A stretch of 64,000 nt of DNA, from NCBI GenBank assembly GCA_028282785.1, contig JANQHE010000021.1, forward strand, positions 186,001 to 250,000, given 5' to 3'. The translations under genes and the position numbers were made by a program. The notes below the pieces were generated by a model. It was not told the DNA's origin, ran no database searches, and saw only the letters and a program-made list of their open reading frames with translations. This stretch comes from Bacteroidales bacterium. Its GTDB lineage: Bacteria > Bacteroidota > Bacteroidia > Bacteroidales > UBA12077. Positions 1 to 8,748 of this stretch are shown here, in pieces (the first letter of the stretch is position 1; the number at the start of each line of letters is the position of its first letter).

Positions 1-140
1 TAATGAAAATGGAAGTTCCATGTTGTGGAGGAATCTTACAAATGGCACAATTAGCTTTGCAACAAGCAACACGTAAAGTACCTGTAAAATCAATTACAGT
101 AAGTATATCAGGAGAAATCTTATCAGAAGATTGGGTATAG
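1..140 (+). CDS. C-terminal end of a 4Fe-4S ferredoxin-like protein (partial)
   Basis: An open frame runs in from the left edge and stops at TAG 138-140. The readable tail starts KMEVPCCGG and ends in EDWV. A Met-Glu-Val-Pro-Cys-Cys-Gly-Gly motif followed by an amphipathic helix is typical of the C-terminal part of small Fe-S (4Fe-4S binding) proteins encoded beside hcp in anaerobes; the N-terminal ferredoxin motif would lie outside the window. The gene is 116 bp upstream of hcp on the same strand. It probably supplies electrons to, or acts with, the hybrid-cluster protein, but that role is inferred from position only. Confidence 0.65.
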   Translation, partial: MKMEVPCCGGILQMAQLALQQATRKVPVKSITVSISGEILSEDWV

Positions 141-173
141 TTAAAACCTGGAAATCAAATATTATAGGAAATA

Positions 174-198
174 ATAAATACTGTAGTTCAGTATTTAT
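174..198. promoter_or_regulatory. Perfect 10-bp inverted repeat in the hcp leader
   Basis: ATAAATACTG (174-183) and CAGTATTTAT (189-198) are perfect reverse complements separated by 5 nt. They lie about 60 bp before the hcp start, and no T-run follows the right arm, so this is not a standard intrinsic terminator. It could be an operator for a stress regulator or an mRNA processing hairpin between the ferredoxin-like gene and hcp. It is not an FNR-type TTGAT-N4-ATCAA site. Confidence 0.5.
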
Positions 199-256
199 AT
201 GGAGAAAGTACATTCAATAAATAAATTATCTATAACAATTAAAAAAGATCAAAATC

Positions 257-1915
257 ATGAGTATGTTTTGTTATCAATGTCAGGAAGCTGCAAAAGGTAC
301 AGGTTGTACAGGTGCAGTAGGTGTATGTGGAATTAAAGATGATGTAATTCATTTACAGGACCTGACAGTTTATATTCTTAAAGGAATTTCACTTTACAGC
401 ACAAAAGCAAGAGAAAATGGCATTGAAGATGAAGAAGTAAACAACTTTTTCTTCACAAGCCTATTTAAAACAATCACAAATGCTAACTTCTCAAAAGAAG
501 TATTTGTGAAAGAGATAAATAGAGCTTTTGAATTAAGAGATAAAATCAAAAACCAATTGGTTGCAAAAGGTATTGATATTAGCGGTATAAATCATGATAC
601 TGCAACCTGGTTTAGTTCAAATTTCGAAGAAATTGAAGCCAAAGCAATCCGGATTAATGGTAAAATTGATGCGCCAAATGAAGATATCCGCTCACTTCGT
701 GCATTAATCCTTTATGGGGTTAAAGGTTTGGCTGCTTACCAGGAGCATGCATTTAATTTAGGTTATGAAGACAGTAATTTACATGCATTTGTACAAAAAG
801 CGATTGCTGCATTAACAAATGATGATTTAACTGTTGAAGAAAACATTGCTTTGGTGATGGAAACAGGAAAATATGGTGTTGATGTAATGGCTCTTTTAGA
901 TAAGGCTAATACAGAAACCTATGGAAATCCTGAAATTACTTCGGTTAATATTGGTGTAAGAAACAATCCTGGTATCCTTATCAGTGGGCACGACCTTAAA
1001 GATATGGAGGACCTCCTAAAACAAACGGAAGGAACAGGTGTTGATGTATATACACACAGCGAAATGCTTCCTGCAAATTATTATCCTGCATTTAAAAAAT
1101 ATGAGCACTTTGTTGGAAATTATGGCAACGCATGGTGGAAGCAAAAAGAAGAATTTGAAAGTTTTAATGGTCCTGTTTTATTTACAACAAACTGTTTGGT
1201 TCCGCCTAAAAAAGCTGCAGGCTATTACGACAGAGTTTACACAACAGGTGCTGCAGGTTTTGATGGTTTCCCTCATATTGCGGACAGAGAAAAAGGCGGA
1301 CAAAAAGATTTTTCACAAATCATTGAGCATGCTAAAAAATGTGCTGCACCTACCGAGATTGAAACCGGTGAAATAGTTGGTGGTTTTGCTCATAACCAGG
1401 TAATGCAATTGGCTGATAAGGTTGTTGATGCAGTTAAATCCGGGGCAATCAGGAAATTCTTCGTTATGGCAGGATGTGACGGAAGAATGAAAGGCCGTGA
1501 TTACTATACCGAATTTGCCGATAAATTACCACAAGATACCGTTATCTTAACAGCAGGTTGTGCAAAATATCGTTATAACAAATTAGAGTTAGGCGATATT
1601 GGCGGAATACCAAGAGTTTTAGATGCAGGGCAATGTAATGATAGCTACTCGTTAGCAGTTATTGCTCTTAAACTAAAAGAAGTATTCGAATTAAATGATA
1701 TCAACGATCTGCCAATTGCTTATAATATAGCATGGTATGAACAAAAAGCTGTAATTGTATTATTAGCATTACTGTATTTAGGTGTTAAAAATATCCATTT
1801 AGGCCCAACATTACCGGCTTTCTTATCTCCAAATGTTGCTAATGTATTAGTAGAAACTTTTGGAATCGGTGGAATCACAAATGTTGAAGATGACATTAAA
1901 ATGTTTATGAATTAA
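257..1915 (+). CDS. hcp: Hydroxylamine reductase / hybrid-cluster protein
   Basis: 552 residues, full length for the family. The N-terminal cysteines C5-x2-C8-x8-C17-x6-C24 bind the conventional Fe-S cluster, with spacing close to that of anaerobe-type Hcp proteins. Hybrid-cluster ligands are recognisable downstream: the Glu in AAYQEHAF, the Cys in FTTNCLVPP, the Cys in [11 protein letters not shown] and the Cys in [10 protein letters not shown]. Hcp is a cytoplasmic enzyme that reduces nitric oxide (and hydroxylamine in vitro) and protects anaerobes from nitrosative stress. It sits downstream of a ferredoxin-like gene and upstream of a YgbA_NO-family gene, which fits that role. The ATG at 257 is chosen because the first cysteine follows almost at once; an alternative ATG at 263 would change little. 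Confidence 0.97.
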   Translation: MSMFCYQCQEAAKGTGCTGAVGVCGIKDDVIHLQDLTVYILKGISLYSTKARENGIEDEEVNNFFFTSLFKTITNANFSKEVFVKEINRAFELRDKIKNQLVAKGIDISGINHDTATWFSSNFEEIEAKAIRINGKIDAPNEDIRSLRALILYGVKGLAAYQEHAFNLGYEDSNLHAFVQKAIAALTNDDLTVEENIALVMETGKYGVDVMALLDKANTETYGNPEITSVNIGVRNNPGILISGHDLKDMEDLLKQTEGTGVDVYTHSEMLPANYYPAFKKYEHFVGNYGNAWWKQKEEFESFNGPVLFTTNCLVPPKKAAGYYDRVYTTGAAGFDGFPHIADREKGGQKDFSQIIEHAKKCAAPTEIETGEIVGGFAHNQVMQLADKVVDAVKSGAIRKFFVMAGCDGRMKGRDYYTEFADKLPQDTVILTAGCAKYRYNKLELGDIGGIPRVLDAGQCNDSYSLAVIALKLKEVFELNDINDLPIAYNIAWYEQKAVIVLLALLYLGVKNIHLGPTLPAFLSPNVANVLVETFGIGGITNVEDDIKMFMN

Positions 1916-1940
1916 TCATATCTTAATTTGAACAAATTTA

Positions 1941-1976
1941 AACCTGATAGGTTTGTGCCCTTATCAGGTTTTTTTT
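1941..1976 (+). terminator. Intrinsic terminator after hcp
   Basis: The stem AACCTGATA (1941-1949) pairs with TATCAGGTT (1962-1970) and runs straight into a T-run. It ends only about a dozen bases before the next start, so the cupin gene probably has its own promoter or depends on read-through. Confidence 0.85.
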
Positions 1977-1987
1977 AACTTTTCATT

Positions 1988-2326
1988 ATGAAAATTATAA
2001 AATATACAGAAGCAGAACCTAGGGAAAATCCGCATGGAGTTGATGCAAGAAAATTATATGACAGCAACCATGCCATCGTAACGCATATTTTGTTACAACC
2101 GGGAGAACAACTAAAAAGGCATATAACTCCTGTTGATGCTATTTTTTATGTTTTAGAAGGAACAGGAATTGTTGAAGTCGGAGATGAACAACTGGAAGTA
2201 ACACAAGATACTTTAATTGATAGTCCTGCCAAAATACCACATTGTTGGTATAATAAAAGTAATAAAGTTTTAAGAGTTTTGGTTACAAAAGTTCCAAAAC
2301 CTGATGGCCCAACAAAATTATTATAA
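1988..2326 (+). CDS. Small cupin-domain protein (first of a pair)
   Basis: 112 residues forming a single cupin barrel. Cupin motif 1 is seen in KRHITPVDAIFYVLEG (His and Glu ligands) and motif 2 in KIPHCWYN (His). Single-domain cupins bind a metal or small ligand in the cytoplasm, and the substrate here cannot be read from sequence. The gene is 6 bp upstream of the YgbA_NO-like gene, and a related cupin lies on the other side of that gene, so the three probably form one transcription unit involved in nitrosative stress. That function is inferred from context. Confidence 0.85.
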   Translation: MKIIKYTEAEPRENPHGVDARKLYDSNHAIVTHILLQPGEQLKRHITPVDAIFYVLEGTGIVEVGDEQLEVTQDTLIDSPAKIPHCWYNKSNKVLRVLVTKVPKPDGPTKLL

Positions 2327-2332
2327 CCACTA

Positions 2333-2656
2333 ATGCATTCCAGGGTAAGAAGAGAAAAGAGAATTGTTCAATTAATGATGAACAAGTATTGTGAAGATAT
2401 TCATAATAGTTCAACGTTATGTACAGATTGCAATGAACTTCTGGAATATGCTGAAAGACGGTTATTAACTTGCCCTTATATCGAGAACAAACCGGTTTGT
2501 TCTAATTGTGATATACATTGCTACAGCAAAAATCAAAAAGAAAAGATCAAGAAAGTAATGCGAACGGTGGGCCCTAAAATGATATATACACATACCCTGG
2601 ATACCTTATGGTACTTTTTTTATAAATTCATTCATAAAAATCAAAAAATAACATGA
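2333..2656 (+). CDS. YgbA_NO-family (nitrous oxide-stimulated promoter family) protein
   Basis: 107 residues. It has the RREKR start, paired cysteines LCTDC and CSNCDIHC, the central LLEYAERRLLTCPY segment and the MRTVGPKMIYTHTL stretch typical of the YgbA_NO family. In enterobacteria ygbA belongs to the NO-responsive regulon. The five or so conserved cysteines suggest metal or Fe-S binding. The stop codon overlaps the start of the next cupin gene by 4 nt (ATGA), indicating translational coupling. The molecular role is unknown; a link to nitric oxide is supported by hcp upstream. Confidence 0.85.
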   Translation: MHSRVRREKRIVQLMMNKYCEDIHNSSTLCTDCNELLEYAERRLLTCPYIENKPVCSNCDIHCYSKNQKEKIKKVMRTVGPKMIYTHTLDTLWYFFYKFIHKNQKIT

Positions 2657-2955
2657 TTCGAAACCTGGAAAATTCACCTAAAGTCCCTTTTGATTTAGAA
2701 GCTTATATTTTACATTCCGAAAAACAAATTGAATTGGTCCACCTCCTTTTAAAGTCACAAGAAAATCTTGATGAACATAAAAATCCGTTTGATGTAATCT
2801 TTTTTGTTGCCGAAGGTGAAGGGGTACTATCAATTGAAGGAGAGAACCATTCGTTAAAAACAAATGATGTAATAAAAGTAACGTCCGATAAAAACCGGGG
2901 GTGGAAAAATATCTCCAATAATGACTTAAGGCTTCTTGTTATAAAACTACTATAA
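2653..2955 (+). CDS. Small cupin-domain protein (second of a pair)
   Basis: 100 residues, visibly paralogous to the cupin at 1988-2326: both share a His-x-x-Pro-(F/V)-D core, an (A/L)EG turn, a W-x-N-x-S motif and an LRxLV end. The position occupied by Pro-His in the motif 2 of the first cupin reads Arg-Gly here (NRGWKNIS), so one likely metal ligand is missing. The start overlaps the stop of the YgbA_NO gene by 4 nt. It may act as a ligand sensor or a partner of the first cupin rather than as an enzyme; this is inference. Confidence 0.8.
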   Translation: MIRNLENSPKVPFDLEAYILHSEKQIELVHLLLKSQENLDEHKNPFDVIFFVAEGEGVLSIEGENHSLKTNDVIKVTSDKNRGWKNISNNDLRLLVIKLL

Positions 2956-3013
2956 ATTGATTTTTTTAATCGGGAACATTCTTTTATATTTCGAAAAAAT
3001 AAAATAGAATCCC

Positions 3014-3931
3014 ATGTATAAAATCATTTCAAAACTATTGGTAATTACAATATTTGTCAGCTTATTAGGATGCCATCAAAAGAAAAGTCAATTTAATGAA
3101 GATAAGTATATCGTTTCAATGCAGGAATGGAAACAAAATAGGCTTGAACGATTAAAATCAGAAAACGGATGGTTAAATCTGGTTGGTTTATATTGGCTTA
3201 AAGAAGGACAAAATCCTTTTGGAAGTAATGAGGCTAATAATATAGTCTTTCCAAAAAATGCTCCGGAATTTATTGGTACTATCATTCTGTATAAAGGACA
3301 TTTAAGTGCACAAATTAACGAAGATGTAGATGTCTTTATTAATGATTCGGTATTAAAAGAATATAGTATTAATACTGATATGGATAATAATACAACAATG
3401 TTCAGAACAGGGTCATTAAGATGGTATATTATTAAAAGAGGAGACAGGTTTGGAATAAGGTTACGCGATGTTGAAAGTCCTTTAGTTGAAAAATTAACTG
3501 AAATGCCTTCTTTTCCTATTGATTCCAAATGGAGAATTGAGGCGGAATATGAAAAGTTCGAAACACCCAAAGAAATTGCAATCCCTAATGTATTGGGTGA
3601 TATTGAATATGAAAAATGTTTTGGGCTACTTAAATTTAAAATTGACGAAAAAGAGTATGAAGTAATGCCATTGGGGAATGGTGATAAAGAAAGCTTATTT
3701 GTAATTTTTGGAGATGAAACCAGTGCTGAAGAAACATATGGAGCAGGGAGATTTTTATCAGTAGAAAAACCTGATGAAAACGGGAAAACTTTTATTGATT
3801 TCAATAAAGCAACAAATCCTCCTTGTGCATTTACCGAATTTGCAACTTGTCCGCTACCACCAAAAGAAAATATATTGTCAGTTAAGATATTAGCCGGAGA
3901 AAAGATTAATGAGCATTTTGGACATCACTAA
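3014..3931 (+). CDS. DUF1684-domain lipoprotein
   Basis: 305 residues. A hydrophobic signal ends in a lipobox, SLLGC, giving a lipidated Cys at about residue 20. The mature part has the features of DUF1684: W-K-x-x-R-L-x-x-L near the start, GWLNLVGLYWLKEG, a central GDIEYEK segment and the C-terminal CAFTEFATCPLPP motif. The biochemical function of the family is not established. It is transcribed in the same direction as the cupin cluster after a 58-bp gap and ends at a bidirectional terminator. Confidence 0.88.
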   Translation: MYKIISKLLVITIFVSLLGCHQKKSQFNEDKYIVSMQEWKQNRLERLKSENGWLNLVGLYWLKEGQNPFGSNEANNIVFPKNAPEFIGTIILYKGHLSAQINEDVDVFINDSVLKEYSINTDMDNNTTMFRTGSLRWYIIKRGDRFGIRLRDVESPLVEKLTEMPSFPIDSKWRIEAEYEKFETPKEIAIPNVLGDIEYEKCFGLLKFKIDEKEYEVMPLGNGDKESLFVIFGDETSAEETYGAGRFLSVEKPDENGKTFIDFNKATNPPCAFTEFATCPLPPKENILSVKILAGEKINEHFGHH

Positions 3932-3956
3932 TTTAAATGCCAGAACATAGAGATTA

Positions 3957-3990
3957 AAAATCCTAAACATTTTTGTTTGGGATTTTCTAT
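3957..3990. terminator. Bidirectional terminator between convergent genes
   Basis: A 12-bp stem, 3957-3968 (AAAATCCTAAAC) with 3975-3986 (GTTTGGGATTTT, one G-T pair), has a 6-nt loop. It lies between the convergent DUF1684 and saccharopine dehydrogenase-like genes, with A/T tracts in both arms allowing use from either side. Confidence 0.8.
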
Positions 3991-4005
3991 TATATTGATT
4001 TTGAT

Positions 4006-5130
4006 TTATTCTTCAGTCACTTTATACTGAACTCCTCTCTCGGTTAGATAGTTCAGTATAAATTCAAAATTATTTTTGTCAATGCCAATAAATTCAGGAG
4101 GGCAAATACCTTTATTGTTTATTTTACCATCTGCAAATAAATTAACAATAGCAGTACAGGTATACCCTGTTGTTCTTGCCATTGAAGTTGTTTTCATTTG
4201 CTTATCGTATTTATCAAAAAGATCATAAGTATATTTTTTATCTGCTCCGTTTTGTTTTCCTTTAACGATTACTCGAAGCACAGTAAAATCTTCTTCTTCT
4301 TTTTTCAGTTCCCAAACCGGAAATAATAATTTAGCAGTAACATCCAAAGGTCTTACTTGTTCTCCATTTACCAAAAGAGGATCTCTTGAAAAAAATCCAG
4401 TTTCGCGTAAAACTTTAATGTAATTAACTGTTCCAGGATATCGTAAAGTTTTTTCGATCATATTTGGAACCTTCATGGTTTTTATTAAAGTTCTTAAACC
4501 ATCAGTATTCCAACCTTCCAGTGATCCAATAGGTTCAAAATGATCTATTTCGGCTTCTGTTAAAGCTTCACGAACAACTAACTCTCCATTTAATACATAT
4601 CGTGCAGGACGGATATATTCTTCCAAAACATCCATAGGTGAAAAAACAGCTTTATACTCATATGGCCATTCACGCTTAAATGGTAAGCCTCCACCATAAC
4701 ATTTATAACTTGAAACCTTCATCTGTTCATTATGGTAACCTAATATAATATGTCCCATTCCAGGAGCTACACCGGCATCTATAATTGCGGTAACATTATT
4801 TTGTTTTGCAAGTTCATCCAGTTCAAACGGATCTTCTCTAAAAAAGGAAATATCTATAATATCTTTTCCTGCTAAGATAGACTGCTTTACAGTATCAAAA
4901 CCCATATAGCCTGGCAAACAACCTATAACTAAATCATAGTCTTTTACTATACTTTGAATTTCTCCTTTTTCGGAAAGGTCTGTTAAAATCGTTTTTATTT
5001 CAGGATGTTCACCCATCTTTTCCAGGTTGGTATGATTAACATCAGCAGTTGTTACATCAAAGGACTTTGAAAGGTCGATGGCAATTGCTTTACCAACAAG
5101 TCCGGCTCCTAAAACGACAATTTTTTTCAT
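4006..5130 (-). CDS. Saccharopine dehydrogenase family oxidoreductase
   Basis: 374 residues. The N-terminal Rossmann motif is VVLGAGLVGKAIA, followed by the DYDLVIGCLPG and DIIDISFF segments and the catalytic-domain stretch IDAGVAPGMGHIILGY, all as in LYS9-type saccharopine dehydrogenases. The family makes or splits saccharopine, or acts on related polyamine intermediates, using NAD(P). No partner lysine-pathway gene lies in the window, so the exact substrate is open. It is 12 bp downstream of the cyclophilin gene and probably co-transcribed with it and the CNT transporter. Confidence 0.87.
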   Translation of the reverse strand: MKKIVVLGAGLVGKAIAIDLSKSFDVTTADVNHTNLEKMGEHPEIKTILTDLSEKGEIQSIVKDYDLVIGCLPGYMGFDTVKQSILAGKDIIDISFFREDPFELDELAKQNNVTAIIDAGVAPGMGHIILGYHNEQMKVSSYKCYGGGLPFKREWPYEYKAVFSPMDVLEEYIRPARYVLNGELVVREALTEAEIDHFEPIGSLEGWNTDGLRTLIKTMKVPNMIEKTLRYPGTVNYIKVLRETGFFSRDPLLVNGEQVRPLDVTAKLLFPVWELKKEEEDFTVLRVIVKGKQNGADKKYTYDLFDKYDKQMKTTSMARTTGYTCTAIVNLFADGKINNKGICPPEFIGIDKNNFEFILNYLTERGVQYKVTEE

Positions 5131-5142
5131 GGCAGGTGGTTA

Positions 5143-5766
5143 TTATTTATATGTAAAATTATAAAACTTTTCAATATCAGCTTTACTAACCTGCTCAATA
5201 ACAGTAGTAATTCTGATATCTTTTAACGGTACATCTTTGTTTGAAGTTGGCTGAGCCGCAATCGAGTCAATTACCTCAAATCCTGACATAACCTGCCCAA
5301 ATACGGTATATTTTCCATTTAAATGATGAGCACCTTTATAGTTTTGCACAATATAAAACTGTGTGCTGTTTGATTTTCGTTCCGGATTTACATCATCACC
5401 TCTTCTTGGTGCACCGATAGCTCCATGAACATTTAAGCGGTGGTGAAGTATCTCAGCTTTAATAGGTTCCTGTATTACTCTCGGGTCATAATCAATAGGC
5501 TGATTTCTAGTTTTATAATCACCGGACTGGATCATAAATCGGTTAATTACACGGTGAAAGGTAATATGATTATATACGCCGGACTTTACAAGGTTTATAA
5601 AATTCTTTTTATGTAATGGAGTATCATCGAATAAAATTAATTTGATCTTACCGTACTCCGTATTGATCGTAATCAGGTATTCTATATCTTCTTCCGCTTC
5701 TTGTGAAAAAGAACTGAGCGTAAGAAATAAACCAAATAGTATTAATATGACTCTTTTACGATTCAA
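5143..5766 (-). CDS. Peptidyl-prolyl cis-trans isomerase, cyclophilin type, exported
   Basis: 207 residues. An N-terminal signal peptide (hydrophobic run ILILFGLFLTLSSFSQ, about residues 5-21) is followed by one cyclophilin domain with YNHITFHRVINRFMIQSGD, STQFYIVQNY and YTVFGQVMSGFEVID. It catalyses proline isomerisation during folding of envelope proteins. The stop of the CNT gene is 3 bp upstream, indicating an operon. Confidence 0.93.
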   Translation of the reverse strand: MNRKRVILILFGLFLTLSSFSQEAEEDIEYLITINTEYGKIKLILFDDTPLHKKNFINLVKSGVYNHITFHRVINRFMIQSGDYKTRNQPIDYDPRVIQEPIKAEILHHRLNVHGAIGAPRRGDDVNPERKSNSTQFYIVQNYKGAHHLNGKYTVFGQVMSGFEVIDSIAAQPTSNKDVPLKDIRITTVIEQVSKADIEKFYNFTYK

Positions 5767-5769
5767 AAT

Positions 5770-7296
5770 CTATCCTAATATCATTCCTATTATTGTAGCC
5801 GATAATAAAGAAGCAAGAGTTCCACCGACTAATGCTCGCATACCTTGTCTTGAAAGAAATCCACGTTTGTTAGGTGCAAGTCCGCCAATACCTCCGATTT
5901 GAATTCCGATAGATGCAAAATTAGCGAAACCACAAAGCATATATGTTGCCATTATAATTGATTTATACTGAGTAAAGCTTCCGTAAACAGCATTTCCGGT
6001 TGTCTTTAGTTTTGCTAAACTTGTATATCCAACAAATTCACTTGCAATTAATTTTTCACCCAATAATCTTCCTACCAAAGTCATGTCTTCTTTGCAAACT
6101 CCAATAACCCACATTAATGGTGCAAATAAGTATCCTAAGATAAACTCTAATGAAAGTTTTTCATATTGGCCATTTGTTACATTAGCAATTACTTCGTTTA
6201 AATGTACCCATGACCCGACTTTTGTAAAAATAAAATTGATCATAGCAATAAATGCAAAGAAAACTAAGAGCATAGCACCAACATTGGCGGCCAGCTTTAA
6301 ACCTTCAATGGTTCCATTCGATAATGCATCTAAAAAGTTTGTTCCAATATTTTCAACTTTTACTTTTGCTTGTTCCTGAATTTTTTCGGTTTGAGGCATT
6401 AAAATTTTAGAGACAACAATAGCACCTGGTGCTGCCATGACCGAAGCTGTGATTAGGTGTTTAGCAAACATAACCCGTTGCACAGGATCATCGCCACCTA
6501 AAAATCCAATATAGGCAGCTAAAACTCCGCCAGCTACAGTTGCCATTCCTCCAATCATGACCAACAACATTTCAGAGTCATTCATTTTTGGTAAATAAGC
6601 TTTGATCATCAAGGGCGATTCTGTTTGTCCAAGGAAGATATTACCGGCAACAGATAAACTTTCTGCACCGGATAGTTTCATAGCTTTTACCATAAGCCAT
6701 GCTAATCCTCTTACAACTACCTGGATAATTCCCCAATAAAATAAAACACTTGTTAAAGCGGAAAAGAAAATTATTGTAGGTAAAATCTGAAGGGCAAATA
6801 TCATCCCAAATGAGTCAACATCCATAAAGCTTCCAAATAAAAATGTACTTCCTTCTTTTGTAAAAGTTAATACCTTATCAAACATTTTCCCCACAAACTC
6901 AAAAAAAGATGCTACAAAAGGAATATATAAAATACATATTGCTAATAATAATTGTATTCCTAATCCCTTTACAACAACTATCCAATCAATTTTCTTTTTA
7001 TTAGCACTAAATAACCAGGCTATCATAATTAAGACAAACATTCCGAATAATCCTCTGATAACTGTTAAAATACTAAATCCCGATTTATTATTTTTGGTAA
7101 GTAATACATTTGATTTCGCTGACTCCGGTGCTTTTTCAACGGCTTCTTTAACTGCCTCAGGCCCGAGAATAGAATCAACTTGTTCTGCTATAACATCTTC
7201 CGAATCCGTATTTTTTTGAGCGTTTACATTTGTTTTTGATAAGATAACTCCTGCAATTACTATCACAAGAGAAAAAAGTACTAGTAATTTCTTCAT
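5770..7296 (-). CDS. Concentrative nucleoside transporter (NupC/CNT family)
   Basis: 508 residues. After an N-terminal signal-like segment (about 1-26) and a charged periplasmic stretch (about 27-70), a polytopic membrane domain carries the CNT core GQTESPLMIKAYLPKM, MIGGMATVAGGVLAAY and a C-terminal CGFANFASIGIQIGG motif. These proteins import nucleosides with Na+ or H+. The cleavable N-terminus is an addition to the usual ~400-residue CNT and is seen here directly. It is the second gene of a minus-strand run that starts with the DUF151 nuclease gene. Confidence 0.93.
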   Translation of the reverse strand: MKKLLVLFSLVIVIAGVILSKTNVNAQKNTDSEDVIAEQVDSILGPEAVKEAVEKAPESAKSNVLLTKNNKSGFSILTVIRGLFGMFVLIMIAWLFSANKKKIDWIVVVKGLGIQLLLAICILYIPFVASFFEFVGKMFDKVLTFTKEGSTFLFGSFMDVDSFGMIFALQILPTIIFFSALTSVLFYWGIIQVVVRGLAWLMVKAMKLSGAESLSVAGNIFLGQTESPLMIKAYLPKMNDSEMLLVMIGGMATVAGGVLAAYIGFLGGDDPVQRVMFAKHLITASVMAAPGAIVVSKILMPQTEKIQEQAKVKVENIGTNFLDALSNGTIEGLKLAANVGAMLLVFFAFIAMINFIFTKVGSWVHLNEVIANVTNGQYEKLSLEFILGYLFAPLMWVIGVCKEDMTLVGRLLGEKLIASEFVGYTSLAKLKTTGNAVYGSFTQYKSIIMATYMLCGFANFASIGIQIGGIGGLAPNKRGFLSRQGMRALVGGTLASLLSATIIGMILG

Positions 7297-7316
7297 AGTT
7301 TTATATGATCGTCCTG

Positions 7317-7925
7317 TTATTGTGATTGTCTTCTGTTTATCTCCTCCTGGATAATAGAAGCTTTTTCGTATTCTTCATTTTTAATAGCCTCATCTAAAAG
7401 TTCTTTTAGGCTATTTACATCCAGATCTTTGTATTTATTAACCTCTGAAGTTGTTGTTTTTTTCTTTTCTACGCTTGGTTCTTTTTTTACCGATTTACTT
7501 TCGCTTCTTTCTTGTATATCAATTACAATACCGGATTTTTGTAATATATCTTCAGTAGTATATATCGGGCATTTAAAACGAAGAGCTAAAGCAATTGCAT
7601 CTGAAGTTCTGGCATCAATCGCCAGGTCTTTACCTCCGTTGTTACAAATCAGTTTTGAATAAAAGACACCTTCTTCCAGCCTGTAAATATTAACTTCAAT
7701 GATATTGATTCCAAACGACATAGCAAAATTCAAAAAAAGATCATGAGTTAAAGGCCGAGGAGGTTTTAATCCTTCCAGTTGAATAGCTATGGCTTGCGCT
7801 TCAAATCCTCCAATAATAATCGGTATTCGACGTTCTCCATGTTCTTCAGTAAGAACCAAAGCATAAGCTCCGGTTTGAGTCTGACTATACGATATTCCTA
7901 AAACATTTAACTTTATTTTACTCAT
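7317..7925 (-). CDS. Bifunctional nuclease family protein (DUF151) with C-terminal UVR motif
   Basis: 202 residues. The DUF151 fold covers about residues 1-140, with VLGISYSQTQTGAYALVL, RRIPIIIGGFEAQAIA and ARTSDAIALALRFKCPIY. A lysine-rich linker leads to a UvrB/UvrC-type helical hairpin at about 165-200 (LLDEAIKNEEYEKAS). Related bacterial proteins are annotated as bifunctional RNase/DNase, but the physiological role is poorly defined. It is the first gene of a minus-strand run with the CNT transporter, with a 20-bp gap. Confidence 0.92.
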   Translation of the reverse strand: MSKIKLNVLGISYSQTQTGAYALVLTEEHGERRIPIIIGGFEAQAIAIQLEGLKPPRPLTHDLFLNFAMSFGINIIEVNIYRLEEGVFYSKLICNNGGKDLAIDARTSDAIALALRFKCPIYTTEDILQKSGIVIDIQERSESKSVKKEPSVEKKKTTTSEVNKYKDLDVNSLKELLDEAIKNEEYEKASIIQEEINRRQSQ

Positions 7926-8110
7926 AAAACCAGCAGCTTAATCATTCTTTTTAAGAATATAGTTAGTTGATTTTAATTTCCATTCTAAACTTTAACAATA
8001 GCAAGTTTAACAATTTATTTATTCAAAAAAAAACCATCGAAGTAATTTCGCCAATATATATTTCGAAATTGCAAGTGGTTAATAACTTATAAATTCAATA
8101 ATATAAATCG

Positions 8111-8142
8111 TTTTGTTAAAAATTTCTATATATTTATCTTAG
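8111..8142 (+). promoter_or_regulatory. Bacteroidetes-type promoter for gmhA
   Basis: TTTTG (8111-8115), a 19-nt spacer and TATCTTAG (8135-8142) match the -33 TTG / -7 TAnnTTTG arrangement used by the Bacteroidota primary sigma factor, with one mismatch in the -7 box. It lies 26 bp before the gmhA start. Confidence 0.6.
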
Positions 8143-8167
8143 CAAAATCACTTAAATAGAAAAATAG

Positions 8168-8734
8168 ATGAGCGGTATAAAAAATGATTTTCTGGAAGCG
8201 CAAAAGATATTAAATGAATTTGTTTCGGATGAAAAAAACTTCGATAATATAAAATCCGCAGGAAATATAATTTTAGAATCTTTAAGATCAGGAAAAAAAG
8301 TGATTTCATGTGGTAACGGAGGTTCAATGAGTGATGCGATGCATTTTGCTGAAGAATTAACCGGTCGATTTAGAGATAATCGACCAGCAATTGCTGCTAT
8401 GGCAATTTCAGATCCTACACATATTTCATGCACAGCAAATGATTATGGATATGATTTTATCTTTTCAAGATATATTGAGGCCGTTGGACAACAAGGCGAT
8501 ATACTATTTGCCATAAGCACCAGTGGTAATTCTAAAAATGTCCTGGAAGCTTGTAAAGTAGCTCGAGAAAAAGGAATTAAAATTGTGGCTTTAACAGGAA
8601 AAAGCGGAGGCAAATTAGCTAAAGAATGCGATATTGAGATAAGAGCCCCAAAATCTGATTATGCTGACAGGGCTCAGGAAATTCATATAAAAATTATTCA
8701 CTCGTTGATTCATTATATAGAAGAAAACCTTTAG
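8168..8734 (+). CDS. gmhA: D-sedoheptulose 7-phosphate isomerase
   Basis: 188 residues, full length. It is a single SIS domain with the sugar-phosphate loop [17 protein letters not shown] near residues 45-61 and the second loop [14 protein letters not shown]. It converts sedoheptulose 7-phosphate to D-glycero-D-manno-heptose 7-phosphate, the first step towards heptose for lipopolysaccharide core or glycans, in the cytoplasm. No other heptose genes are nearby. Its own promoter is visible upstream. The next gene, yifB, starts 14 bp after its stop. Confidence 0.93.
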   Translation: MSGIKNDFLEAQKILNEFVSDEKNFDNIKSAGNIILESLRSGKKVISCGNGGSMSDAMHFAEELTGRFRDNRPAIAAMAISDPTHISCTANDYGYDFIFSRYIEAVGQQGDILFAISTSGNSKNVLEACKVAREKGIKIVALTGKSGGKLAKECDIEIRAPKSDYADRAQEIHIKIIHSLIHYIEENL

Positions 8735-8748
8735 AAAATCTTTCCTTT

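Noticed and set aside
3088-3804. 238-codon open frame on the minus strand inside the DUF1684 gene
   Set aside because: It is antisense to a gene with a clear lipobox and family motifs, is Ser/Pro-rich as expected from reversed codons, and has no recognisable domain.
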